A stretch of DNA of 13,675 bases. Origin: an uncultured Flavobacteriales bacterium (lineage in GTDB: Bacteria > Bacteroidota > Bacteroidia > Flavobacteriales > UBA7430). Position 1 is the first letter of the stretch, and each line of letters starts with the position of its first letter. The notes under the pieces were generated by a model. That model made no database searches. It was not told the origin of the DNA and worked only from the letters and a program-made list of their open reading frames with translations. The stretch covers positions 1 through 13,675 of the forward strand of contig CAJWJW010000015.1 of the NCBI GenBank assembly GCA_913041775.1, read 5' to 3'. Made by a program: the position numbers and the translations under genes. Shown here piece after piece: positions 7,058 through 13,675 of this stretch.

Positions 7058-7411
7058 ATGACGGAAAAAATAATTGATGAAATAGAACGAAAAATAGCTT
7101 CTTGGATGAATGTAAGTCCGTCAAACATAGTTGAATTTAACAGAGTAGTAGATGAAACTTACGACTGGTATAATAGCTTAAGTAGAGACGAAAAACTTGG
7201 TACTGTATTAACTGTCGCGAAGTCAATAAACGAGATCAAAGGGTTTAATTTGGAAAATAAAAAAACCTTTTTATCTGACATCCGCGATATTGCAGTTGCA
7301 GATGGATTTTTTAGCGAAGATGAAAAAAACATGCACGATATGATCGCTAAAAAACTGGGTATAAACATTATGACCACTGATAAAGAAATTCATAAAAAAA
7401 TTGGATTTTAA
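7058..7411 (+). CDS. TerB-like small acidic protein
   Basis: A 117-residue helical, soluble protein. The C-terminal half, FLSDIRDIAVADGFFSEDEKNMHDMIAKKLGI, has the pattern of TerB/tellurite-resistance-like domains: a helix, the acidic turn ADGxxSxxE, then a second amphipathic helix ending in LGI. In this family the acidic turn is proposed to bind metal; no specific function is known for such short stand-alone members. ATG 7058 (MTEKIIDEIERKIASWM) is chosen because it begins at the first predicted helix. An in-frame ATG at 6980, preceded by GAAAG, would add 26 residues of no recognisable kind (MNKTTATAHHLFCFVYIG...), and remains possible. Only four bases separate its stop from the rhomboid ATG, so the pair is a likely operon. 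It is not evidence of tellurite resistance. Confidence 0.7.
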   Translation: MTEKIIDEIERKIASWMNVSPSNIVEFNRVVDETYDWYNSLSRDEKLGTVLTVAKSINEIKGFNLENKKTFLSDIRDIAVADGFFSEDEKNMHDMIAKKLGINIMTTDKEIHKKIGF

Positions 7412-7415
7412 GAAG

Positions 7416-8120
7416 ATGAAAGATCTTTTAAAAGCTGTTAGAGGTCCACTATTATTTGTTGTTATCCTGTTTTTAATACACAGCTACAGCACTTATTTTG
7501 GTGTTAGATTAAGTCATTATGGTATTTATCCACGCGAATTGAAAGGCCTACTAGGAATTCTTACTTCTCCTTTTATTCATGGAGATTGGAAGCATTTATT
7601 TAATAATTCAGTACCACTAATTTTACTAGGTTCTGCACTATTTCATTTTTACAACCAGCTAGCACCTCGAGTATGGATCTACTCTATACTATACACAGGT
7701 ATTTTAGTCTGGTTAGGTGGCAGACCTTCTTTCCACATAGGAGCGAGTGGATTAGTATATGCATTAGCCTCTTTTTTATTTTTTAGTGGGTTTATTCGTA
7801 AGCATAGACCACTAATGGCCATTTCGTTGGTTGTGGTGTTTATTTATGGAGGAATGATATGGGGAATTTTCCCAAGAGACGAACACATTTCTTGGGAGGG
7901 ACATTTATTTGGTGCATTTAATGGCTTATTCTGGGCGTTTTATTATAAATCTGAAGGACCCCAACGAAAAAAATACTCTTGGGAAATAGAAGAAGAAATT
8001 CTTACAGACTTAGACGGGATAGAAGTGATTTACGAAGAATTGGATCCTTATAATTCTATGAAAGAAACGCAAAGTTATAACTACGAGTATATTCAAAAAA
8101 GCACAAACAAAAAACTGTAA
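7416..8120 (+). CDS. Rhomboid family intramembrane serine protease
   Basis: A 234-residue integral membrane protease with six predicted helices. The hallmark motifs are present: HGDWKHLFNN (55-64) in the region of the conserved oxyanion Asn/His residues, GASG (109-112) with nucleophile Ser111 in HIGASGLVYAL, and the catalytic His163 in GHLFGAFNG (162-170). It should cleave membrane-embedded segments of other proteins; the substrate is unknown. After the last helix there is a roughly 55-residue cytosolic tail rich in Glu, Asp and Tyr (about 180-234), beyond the catalytic core. ATG 7416 is preferred: it follows TAAGAAG, four bases after the TerB-like stop. The in-frame TTG at 7401 would give a small overlap and is less likely. 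All catalytic residues are intact. Confidence 0.92.
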   Translation: MKDLLKAVRGPLLFVVILFLIHSYSTYFGVRLSHYGIYPRELKGLLGILTSPFIHGDWKHLFNNSVPLILLGSALFHFYNQLAPRVWIYSILYTGILVWLGGRPSFHIGASGLVYALASFLFFSGFIRKHRPLMAISLVVVFIYGGMIWGIFPRDEHISWEGHLFGAFNGLFWAFYYKSEGPQRKKYSWEIEEEILTDLDGIEVIYEELDPYNSMKETQSYNYEYIQKSTNKKL

Positions 8121-8139
8121 AGTACAATCGAAACAGTTT
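8112..8139. terminator. Hairpin between convergent rhomboid and DUF6095 genes
   Basis: A 7-bp inverted repeat, AAACTGT (8112-8118) and ACAGTTT (8133-8139), has a 14-base loop spanning the rhomboid stop codon. A T-rich stretch (ATTATTTTCGTTT) follows on the + strand. The long loop makes it weak, but it sits exactly in the 20-base gap between converging genes. Confidence 0.35.
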
Positions 8140-8140
8140 A

Positions 8141-8353
8141 TTATTTTCGTTTACCAAAAAATGATTCAACCATAATCATAAGACCTTTAGTAGCAAGAAA
8201 CATCGCAAGAAGCATTAATATTCCCGCTGTAATTTTCAGAAGTAAATTATCTGCTTGTACAGAATAAAACATTAACATAGGTCCTCCAAAAAAGAAAGGA
8301 AAAGAACACAGCATAGTGCTAATTCCTTTTACTAATAAGTCTTTATTTACCAT
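8141..8353 (-). CDS. DUF6095 family two-helix membrane protein
   Basis: A 70-residue protein with two hydrophobic segments (about residues 10-32 and 38-62) separated by a short polar loop, and a basic C-terminus (FFGKRK). The opening NKDLLVKGI, the FGGPM turn and the MFLATKGL segment resemble DUF6095 proteins, which are small flavobacterial membrane proteins often encoded next to murQ; that assignment is from memory of the family. Its start lies inside the end of murQ (11-base overlap, 8343-8353), so it is almost certainly translated from the murQ message. No function is known; a link to cell-wall recycling or to the inner membrane is guesswork based on context. Confidence 0.72.
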   Translation of the reverse strand: MVNKDLLVKGISTMLCSFPFFFGGPMLMFYSVQADNLLLKITAGILMLLAMFLATKGLMIMVESFFGKRK

Positions 8354-9152
8354 CTTTAAATGCTTTTACAGCTTCTCTTACATTGCCGAAATTTAATAAA
8401 TACTCTTTAGAAATAATCAAATTTAATCCCGTTTTATCGGCAACCATACTTGCACCTCTATCTACTAATTTATCGTTACTCAATTGCATATCTACCATTC
8501 GATTTCCTTGTACTTTACCGAGTTTAATCATCAAAGAAGTAGAAATCATATTGAGGACTAATTTCTGAGCAGTACCAGATTTCATTCTAGTACTACCTGT
8601 AATATACTCAGGTCCAACGACTACTTCTATAGGATAATCAGAAACTTGACTAAGCGGGGAGTTCAGATTACAAGTTATACAACCTGTAGCAATACCGCGA
8701 GTATTACAAGCTTTTAAAGCAGCTATAACATACGGTGTAGTCCCCGAAGCTGCAATTCCTATAACAATATCCTTATTAGATATATTGTATTCTTGTAAAT
8801 CTTTCCAACCTAAAAACAAATCGTCTTCTGCAAATTCAACAGCTTTACGGATCGCAATATCGCCACCAGCTATAATGCCAATAACGACATTGTGAGAAAC
8901 ACCAAAAGTTGGTGGACATTCTGAAGCATCTAAAACCCCTAGCCTACCACTAGTTCCTGCACCTATATAAAACAATCTACCTCCTTTTTTAACATTTGAA
9001 ACAATTCGATCTACCAAAAGTTCGATTTTAGGAATCTCCAATTCTACAGCAGTTGCAATTTTTTTATCCTCATTATTTATTTGTTCCAGGACTGTAGTAA
9101 TAGAAAGGTTTTCTAAATTATCATACAAACTTTCTTGTTCAGTTGTTCTCAT
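8343..9152 (-). CDS. murQ: N-acetylmuramic acid 6-phosphate etherase (MurQ)
   Basis: A 269-residue cytosolic enzyme with a SIS (sugar isomerase) fold. It removes the D-lactyl ether from MurNAc-6-phosphate to give GlcNAc-6-phosphate, a key step in peptidoglycan recycling. Diagnostic blocks: GGRLFYIGAGTSGRLGVLDA (57-76), SECPPTFG (77-84), AEDD (108-111), IAASGTTPY (about 133-141) and GSTRMKSGTAQKL (about 186-198), the MurQ/GCKR signature. Glu78 and Glu109 are spaced 31 residues apart, exactly as the catalytic E. coli Glu83 and Glu114. The length is slightly shorter than the E. coli protein, trimmed at the C-terminus, as seen in Bacteroidota. The N-terminus TTEQES fits the family, supporting ATG 9152. 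It overlaps the following small membrane-protein gene and is divergent from the TamL gene. Confidence 0.96.
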   Translation of the reverse strand: MRTTEQESLYDNLENLSITTVLEQINNEDKKIATAVELEIPKIELLVDRIVSNVKKGGRLFYIGAGTSGRLGVLDASECPPTFGVSHNVVIGIIAGGDIAIRKAVEFAEDDLFLGWKDLQEYNISNKDIVIGIAASGTTPYVIAALKACNTRGIATGCITCNLNSPLSQVSDYPIEVVVGPEYITGSTRMKSGTAQKLVLNMISTSLMIKLGKVQGNRMVDMQLSNDKLVDRGASMVADKTGLNLIISKEYLLNFGNVREAVKAFKDGK

Positions 9153-9289
9153 GAGCTATATGGCTGGTTTGTCAAACTATAAATGTACACTTTAAAAAAA
9201 ATCGTACGCATTTTTAATAGTTCGTTTATAGTACGAATTCTGCTTCAAATTACAGCAATTTAATTGAAATACAATACATGTAATAAATA

Positions 9290-11623
9290 GTGCTAAATTC
9301 ACATCCAAATGGCACAATAGAATACATTTGTAAAAAATCCAATTTGAAGGCAAACATTAAAATACATTCACTTTTTGCTACACTCTTACTATGTCTCATT
9401 CTCACCAATTGTTCGAGCAGCAAATATGTGGGAGAAGGACAGTATTTACTTACAAAAAACACCATTCTTGAATCTGGGAATAAAATAAAAAACAAAGAAC
9501 TCTATTCATTATTAAAACAGCAACCCAACAAAAAATTTCTGGGTATAGCTCCATTATATTTAGCACTCTATAATTTATCATCTCCCAAAAAGGAAACTAG
9601 TATTTTAAAAAAAACTGGAAAAGCACCCATATTATTAAATTACAGGTTGGCTAGGAAATCTGTCACACAAATTGAGCTATACTATAAAAATAGAGGCTAC
9701 TTAGATGTTAATGTGATTTTCAACACAATTAACAAAAAACATAAATCGAAAGCTATATACTCTATTGTAAGTGGTGCAAAATACAAAATAGCACATGTAG
9801 ACTTTGCCTTACAAGAAAACTTGAAATTAAAAACGATTTTCGATAGACTGACTGTCGATTCAAAAATTAAATCGGGGCAAACCTATAATTTTAAAGAACT
9901 AGAAGAGGAGAGAAATCGTATTTCATTAGAAATTCAAAATAGCGGGTATTATCAATTTAACAAAGAGTATATCTATTATTTAGCGGATACGAATCAAGCA
10001 ACAAAAACACTAAATTTAAATTTAATAATTAAAAATGTAGAAACTACTTCAGACGGCACAATACTAAAAGAACCACATAAAACAGGATTTATAGGCGAGG
10101 TTAATGTTTACTTAAGTACACTTGAGGCACATTTAAACGATACTACTAAACTAAATGGTTTAAACTTTATTTACCCTAATGGCAAAGTTCCTTTTAATCT
10201 AAATAGACTCTCTGAGAAAATTTTATTGAGGACAGGCATGTTATACAATAAGTCTTTTGTAGATATAACCTATCAATCATTATCAGAATTAATAAACTTC
10301 AAAAAAATATCTATAGAATTTGTAACTATAGAGAGAACAGATAAAACAGCTTTATTAAGTGCTAATATCTCCCTACTTCCTGGGAAAAAAATCGCCTATT
10401 CTATAGAAGCAGAAGCAACTAGTAACCCTATACTGAACGAAGGTATTTCTGGTTCTGCCTCAATAAGTCATTACAACGTATTTAAAGGATCCGAACACAT
10501 ACAGCTTACTTATAAAGGATCGGGTAATTTTAACAATATAAGCGAAAATGGTTTATCCTTAAACCTTTCAATACCTAGCCTTATTAGTCCTATAAAACTT
10601 AATCGTGTTTTAAATAAAAACTCTCGAACAAAAACCATTTTAAGTACTTCCATAACAAAACAAGAAAGACCTCAATTTACTAGAAATTCTATTACAGCGA
10701 GTTACGGTTATCAATGGAAAACCAAACAAAGCTACCAGCACAAATTAGCACTATTTAACTTTAGCTATGTTAACTTCGAAGGAGACTCCACAGATTTAAG
10801 TGAAATTTCGGAGTACTTAATAGCCAAAGATTATTCAAACCATCTTATTCCCACTAGTTCTTATACGTTTAGCTTTAATAACCAGAACATAAACAAGCTT
10901 AAAAATCATACGTATCTAAAACTCCATATAGAATCTTCAGGAAATCTTTTACGAGTAATAGCAAAACCACTAAATTTTGATCAAGTAACGGATAGTTCAG
11001 GAGAATTAGTTCTTCAAGAAAATGGCAAACCAACTAATACAGTCAATCTATGGAACAAAGAAAATATTTTTACACAGTATATAAAAGCAAGTGTAGATTA
11101 TAGACATTACTGGGAAGTAAACAAAAAAAACAATATAGCCTTTAGAGCAATGGGGGGATTAATATATGCCTATGGAAATACCAGCCAAGCTCCATTTCAT
11201 AAGAAATTTATTGCTGGAGGAACAAACGATCTTCGTGGATGGAAGGCTTTTAACCGACCTACAGGAATGCTATCTACAACAGACACTCTCTATACAGGAG
11301 GATTAAAATTATTATCGAGTTTAGAGTATCGATTTAATGTGGTAAAAAAATTAAAAGGTGCCGTTTTTATAGATGCTGGGAATATATGGGAACTGAAAAT
11401 AAATAATTCGAAATATTCTGAAGCCAATTTTACATGGGGGAATTTAAAAAATGAAATTGCTATAGATGTAGGTTTTGGATTGCGTTACGACTTTCAATAT
11501 TTTATTCTCAGAACCGATATTGGATTTCCAATAAGAGAACCCTACCAAAGTAAGAGACTACAGTGGGATAAGGTAAACCTAAACGACTCTCAATTGAATA
11601 TAGGTTTAGGTTATCCTTTTTAA
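9290..11623 (+). CDS. tamL: TamL-like BamA/TamA family outer-membrane lipoprotein
   Basis: A protein of up to 777 residues. It opens with a lipoprotein signal: hydrophobic LFATLLLCLIL and lipobox LTNC, with the lipidated Cys at residue 41 counted from GTG 9290. Periplasmic POTRA-like repeats follow (about 45-365); segments such as IELYYKNRGYLDVNVIF and LEIQNSGYYQFNKEYIYY are typical of Bacteroidota TamL. From about 365 to the end is a 16-strand-type Omp85 beta-barrel. It contains AGGTNDLRGWKAF (the LRGW counterpart of the VRGF loop-6 motif), LEYRFNVVKKLKGAVFIDAGNIW, and ends in an aromatic (LGYPF). TamL is thought to help insert outer-membrane or surface proteins with a TamB partner, which is not seen here. 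There is no in-frame ATG before the signal peptide: either GTG 9290 or TTG 9344 starts it, and TTG 9344 (then Lys-Ala-Asn) would give a more normal signal length (Cys at 23). Confidence 0.87.
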   Translation: MLNSHPNGTIEYICKKSNLKANIKIHSLFATLLLCLILTNCSSSKYVGEGQYLLTKNTILESGNKIKNKELYSLLKQQPNKKFLGIAPLYLALYNLSSPKKETSILKKTGKAPILLNYRLARKSVTQIELYYKNRGYLDVNVIFNTINKKHKSKAIYSIVSGAKYKIAHVDFALQENLKLKTIFDRLTVDSKIKSGQTYNFKELEEERNRISLEIQNSGYYQFNKEYIYYLADTNQATKTLNLNLIIKNVETTSDGTILKEPHKTGFIGEVNVYLSTLEAHLNDTTKLNGLNFIYPNGKVPFNLNRLSEKILLRTGMLYNKSFVDITYQSLSELINFKKISIEFVTIERTDKTALLSANISLLPGKKIAYSIEAEATSNPILNEGISGSASISHYNVFKGSEHIQLTYKGSGNFNNISENGLSLNLSIPSLISPIKLNRVLNKNSRTKTILSTSITKQERPQFTRNSITASYGYQWKTKQSYQHKLALFNFSYVNFEGDSTDLSEISEYLIAKDYSNHLIPTSSYTFSFNNQNINKLKNHTYLKLHIESSGNLLRVIAKPLNFDQVTDSSGELVLQENGKPTNTVNLWNKENIFTQYIKASVDYRHYWEVNKKNNIAFRAMGGLIYAYGNTSQAPFHKKFIAGGTNDLRGWKAFNRPTGMLSTTDTLYTGGLKLLSSLEYRFNVVKKLKGAVFIDAGNIWELKINNSKYSEANFTWGNLKNEIAIDVGFGLRYDFQYFILRTDIGFPIREPYQSKRLQWDKVNLNDSQLNIGLGYPF

Positions 11624-11654
11624 TTAAATAGTTCTACCCTTTTAAATAATTGAT

Positions 11655-11662
11655 TAGATTTG
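11655..11662 (+). promoter_or_regulatory. Candidate -7 box (TAGATTTG) for fbaA-accD
   Basis: TAGATTTG exactly matches TAnnTTTG and ends 29 bases before the fbaA ATG, in the 68-base gap after the TamL gene. No clear -33 TTTG is seen at the usual distance. It suggests fbaA-accD has its own promoter and is not merely read through from the TamL gene. Confidence 0.45.
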
Positions 11663-11691
11663 TATTCTTAATTCTCATAAACTAAAGAAAG

Positions 11692-12762
11692 ATGAGCCAT
11701 AAATTCAAGCCAGGTGTAGCTACTGGTGACCAAGTACAAGAAATATTCCAATACGCAAAAGACAATAATTTTGCCCTTCCGGCAGTAAATGTAACTTCTA
11801 GTTCTACTATAAATGCAGTTATAGAATGTGCCGCAGATTTAAACGCTCCTGTAATCGTACAATTTTCAAGAGGTGGCGGTCAATTTTTCGCTGGTAAATC
11901 TTTGAGTAACGAAGATGAAAGATCGGCTATTAATGGTTGTATTTCTGGTGCTATGCATGTTCACCAAATGGCAGAACTCTATGGAGCTACAGTTATACTT
12001 CATACAGATCATTGCCAGAAATCGTGGTTAACATGGATTGATGGTTTGATTGAGGCTAGTGAAAAGTATTTTGCTCTTAACGGCAAACCGCTTTATTCCT
12101 CTCACATGATAGACCTTTCTGCAGAACCTATAAAAGAAAACATCGCAATTTGTAAAAAATACCTAGCTCGTATGAATAAGATAGATATGACGCTAGAAAT
12201 TGAATTAGGTGTTACAGGTGGAGAAGAAGATGGAATTGACAATAGCGATGTAGATAATGCAGATTTGTATACACAACCTGATGAGGTAGCTTATGCATAC
12301 GAGGAATTAAAATCTATTTCGGACCGATTTATAATAGCAGCTTCATTTGGAAATGTACACGGTGTATACAAACCTGGTAATGTGGCTTTAACTCCAGTTA
12401 TTTTAAAGAACTCACAAGAGTACATTAAAAATAAATTCAATACAGATCAAGATAAGCCAGTAGACTTTGTATTCCATGGTGGTTCAGGTTCTAGCAAAGA
12501 AGAAATTAGAGAAGCTATTTCTTATGGAGTTATAAAGATGAATATCGATACAGATCTTCAATTTGCTTTTACAGAAGGAATTAGAGATTATATTCTAGAC
12601 AATAAAGATTATTTGATGGCTCAAATAGGTAACCCTAATGGAGCAGATAAACCGAATAAAAAACATTACGATCCTCGTAAATATTTACGTGAGGGAGAGT
12701 TAACATTTAAGTCGCGTTTAAAACGCTCTTTTGAAGACTTAAATAATATTAACACACTTTAA
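11692..12762 (+). CDS. fbaA: Class II fructose-bisphosphate aldolase
   Basis: A 356-residue cytosolic zinc enzyme that reversibly cleaves fructose-1,6-bisphosphate to glyceraldehyde-3-phosphate and dihydroxyacetone phosphate. It is of the E. coli FbaA (class IIA) type by length and motifs. Seen: VNVTSSSTINAVIE near the N-terminus, FSRGGGQFFAGK (58-69), LHTDHCQKSW (103-112) with Asp106 and zinc-ligand His107, ELGVTGGEEDG (about 171-181), SFGNVHGVYKPGN carrying a second zinc-ligand His, FHGGSGS with the third zinc His and phosphate contact, and MNIDTDLQFAFT. All key residues are present. The start ATG follows an AAAGAAAG purine run (11683-11690). It lies nine bases upstream of accD, a pairing common in flavobacteria, and probably shares its transcript. 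Confidence 0.97.
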   Translation: MSHKFKPGVATGDQVQEIFQYAKDNNFALPAVNVTSSSTINAVIECAADLNAPVIVQFSRGGGQFFAGKSLSNEDERSAINGCISGAMHVHQMAELYGATVILHTDHCQKSWLTWIDGLIEASEKYFALNGKPLYSSHMIDLSAEPIKENIAICKKYLARMNKIDMTLEIELGVTGGEEDGIDNSDVDNADLYTQPDEVAYAYEELKSISDRFIIAASFGNVHGVYKPGNVALTPVILKNSQEYIKNKFNTDQDKPVDFVFHGGSGSSKEEIREAISYGVIKMNIDTDLQFAFTEGIRDYILDNKDYLMAQIGNPNGADKPNKKHYDPRKYLREGELTFKSRLKRSFEDLNNINTL

Positions 12763-12771
12763 TCAGGCAAT

Positions 12772-13629
12772 ATGGTTTGGTTTAAAAGAAAAGACAAAAA
12801 GGTTGTTACAGAGACTAAAGACAAAAAGGAAATTCCTGAAGGTCTTTGGTACAAATGCCCTAAATGTAAGGTGGTAGAATCTTCTGATGACCATCAATGT
12901 AATTTATGGGTTTGTAAAAACTGTAACCACCACGAAAGAGTTAACTCTGTAGAATATTTTAACCTACTTTTTGATGGTGGGGAATTCACAGAACTTGACC
13001 CAAATATGACCTCGAGTGATCCTTTAGAGTTTGAGGACACTAAGAAGTATAAAGACCGTTTAGAAGCAACCCAAAAGAAAACAGGTATTAAAGACGCTGT
13101 TACTTCAGGTTATGGAAAACTAAACGGAATGGACATTACTATAGCATGCATGAACTTTAATTTTATTGGTGGTTCTATGGGCTCTGTAGTAGGAGAAAAA
13201 ATTGCTAGAGCAATTAAACATTCTATCGATAAGGAAATTCCTTTCATGATGATTTCTAAATCAGGTGGAGCACGAATGATGGAGGCTGCATTCTCATTAA
13301 TGCAAATGGCTAAAACATCTGCTAGACTTTCTCAATTAGCTAAAAAAGGTGTTCCATATGTTTCTATGCTAACAGACCCTACAACAGGAGGTATTACAGC
13401 CTCTTTTGCAATGTTAGGGGATATTAACATAGCAGAACCAGGAGCTTTAATTGGCTTTGCTGGACCTAGAGTGGTAAAAGAAACCATTGGTAAAGATTTA
13501 CCAAAAGACTTTCAAACCTCAGAATTCGTAAAAGAACACGGATTCTTAGACTTTATAGTAGAGCGTAAAAACTTGAAGGATAAAGTAGGCCAGTTTTTAA
13601 GAATGACTTATTACAGCAAGGCAAAGTAA
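12772..13629 (+). CDS. accD: Acetyl-CoA carboxylase carboxyltransferase subunit beta
   Basis: A 285-residue cytosolic subunit that, with AccA, transfers the carboxyl group from biotin-BCCP to acetyl-CoA to make malonyl-CoA for fatty acid synthesis. An N-terminal zinc ribbon is complete: C29-x2-C32 and C48-x2-C51. The carboxyltransferase (crotonase-like) domain carries the conserved blocks [17 protein letters not shown] (about 128-144), the SGGARMMEA motif around 164-172 that forms the oxyanion hole, [17 protein letters not shown] and [14 protein letters not shown]. Length and ends are normal. It follows fbaA by nine bases without its own promoter-like box, so it is probably co-transcribed. 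A weak hairpin and a promoter-like box come right after the stop. Confidence 0.97.
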   Translation: MVWFKRKDKKVVTETKDKKEIPEGLWYKCPKCKVVESSDDHQCNLWVCKNCNHHERVNSVEYFNLLFDGGEFTELDPNMTSSDPLEFEDTKKYKDRLEATQKKTGIKDAVTSGYGKLNGMDITIACMNFNFIGGSMGSVVGEKIARAIKHSIDKEIPFMMISKSGGARMMEAAFSLMQMAKTSARLSQLAKKGVPYVSMLTDPTTGGITASFAMLGDINIAEPGALIGFAGPRVVKETIGKDLPKDFQTSEFVKEHGFLDFIVERKNLKDKVGQFLRMTYYSKAK

Positions 13630-13653
13630 TACTCAAATAAAAGAGTATCTTTG
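13629..13653 (+). promoter_or_regulatory. Weak hairpin plus TATCTTTG promoter box after accD
   Basis: ATACTC (13629-13634) and GAGTAT (13643-13648) form a 6-bp stem around an A-rich loop and may end the fbaA-accD transcript, though the U tract is poor. The box TATCTTTG (13646-13653) is an exact TAnnTTTG match and overlaps the right arm of the stem. It probably serves a + strand gene just beyond the window; in flavobacteria accD is often followed by rpsO, but that gene is not visible here. Confidence 0.45.
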
Positions 13654-13675
13654 CAGACGAATTTTTACATAACTA

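Noticed and set aside
7159..7377. 72-codon - strand frame within the TerB-like gene
   Set aside because: Shadow frame antisense to the TerB-like coding sequence, whose acidic helical protein is the better explanation.
7058..7411. Tellurite resistance operon suggested by the TerB-like domain
   Set aside because: No other ter genes (TerC, TerD, TerZ types) are present; a lone TerB-like fold does not imply resistance or phage defence.
8383..8568. 61-codon + strand frame within murQ
   Set aside because: Antisense to the conserved C-terminal half of MurQ; no signal peptide, domain or ribosome site supports it.
9250..9495. 81-codon - strand frame over the TamL start
   Set aside because: Overlaps the lipoprotein signal region antisense; translated sequence is not recognisable and probably reflects AT-rich composition.
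1..13675. Mobile element, phage island, CRISPR array or defence system
   Set aside because: No transposase, integrase, terminal repeats, tRNA-associated junction, spaced direct repeats or defence domains were seen; the genes are mostly conserved housekeeping and envelope genes.

Overview
The window comes from an AT-rich Bacteroidota genome, most likely a member of the Flavobacteriales. Several features point there: a type IX secretion (T9SS) cargo protein with a gliding-motility-type C-terminal domain, a TamL-type lipoprotein, a BadF/BadG-family amino-sugar kinase, a MurQ/DUF6095 pair, FeoB followed by a tiny Cys-rich membrane protein, an fbaA-accD pair, and several TAnnTTTG-type promoter boxes. 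The genus cannot be told from this sequence.

Layout from left to right. (1) Positions 1-176 hold the 3' end of lpdA (dihydrolipoyl dehydrogenase), closed by a strong hairpin terminator. (2) Positions 282-2703 hold a compact ferrous-iron uptake operon on the + strand: feoA, feoB and a 39-codon Cys-rich membrane protein that starts inside the feoB stop codon (TAATG). (3) Convergent to it, on the - strand (2732-5227), is a large secreted protein with a choice-of-anchor L-like domain, a Calx-beta-like segment, three Ig/PKD-like repeats, a PKD domain and a T9SS sorting domain. (4) Also on the - strand (5335-6883) are a TIGR02206/YwaF-TMEM164-like integral membrane protein and, one base later, an amino-sugar kinase. 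(5) On the + strand (7058-8120) a small TerB-like protein is followed 4 nt later by a rhomboid protease. (6) On the - strand (8141-9152), murQ overlaps a two-helix DUF6095-type protein. (7) On the + strand (9290-13629) lie a TamL-like outer-membrane assembly lipoprotein, then fbaA and accD. The window ends in a promoter-like box for the next gene.

How the genes work together. FeoA, FeoB and the Cys-rich peptide form one Fe(II) import unit. MurQ (the MurNAc-6-phosphate etherase) and the sugar kinase can be joined in peptidoglycan amino-sugar recycling, although the TerB/rhomboid pair separates them. TamL and the T9SS cargo protein both belong to the cell envelope. LpdA, FbaA and AccD are central carbon and lipid metabolism.

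Gene density is high. No gap between genes exceeds about 175 bases, and I see no tRNA, rRNA, CRISPR array, transposon, phage gene or obvious horizontally acquired island. I find no convincing previously undescribed system. The most useful points are the small feoB-linked gene, the TerB-rhomboid pair, the TMEM164-like protein coupled to the kinase, and the missing ATG of tamL.
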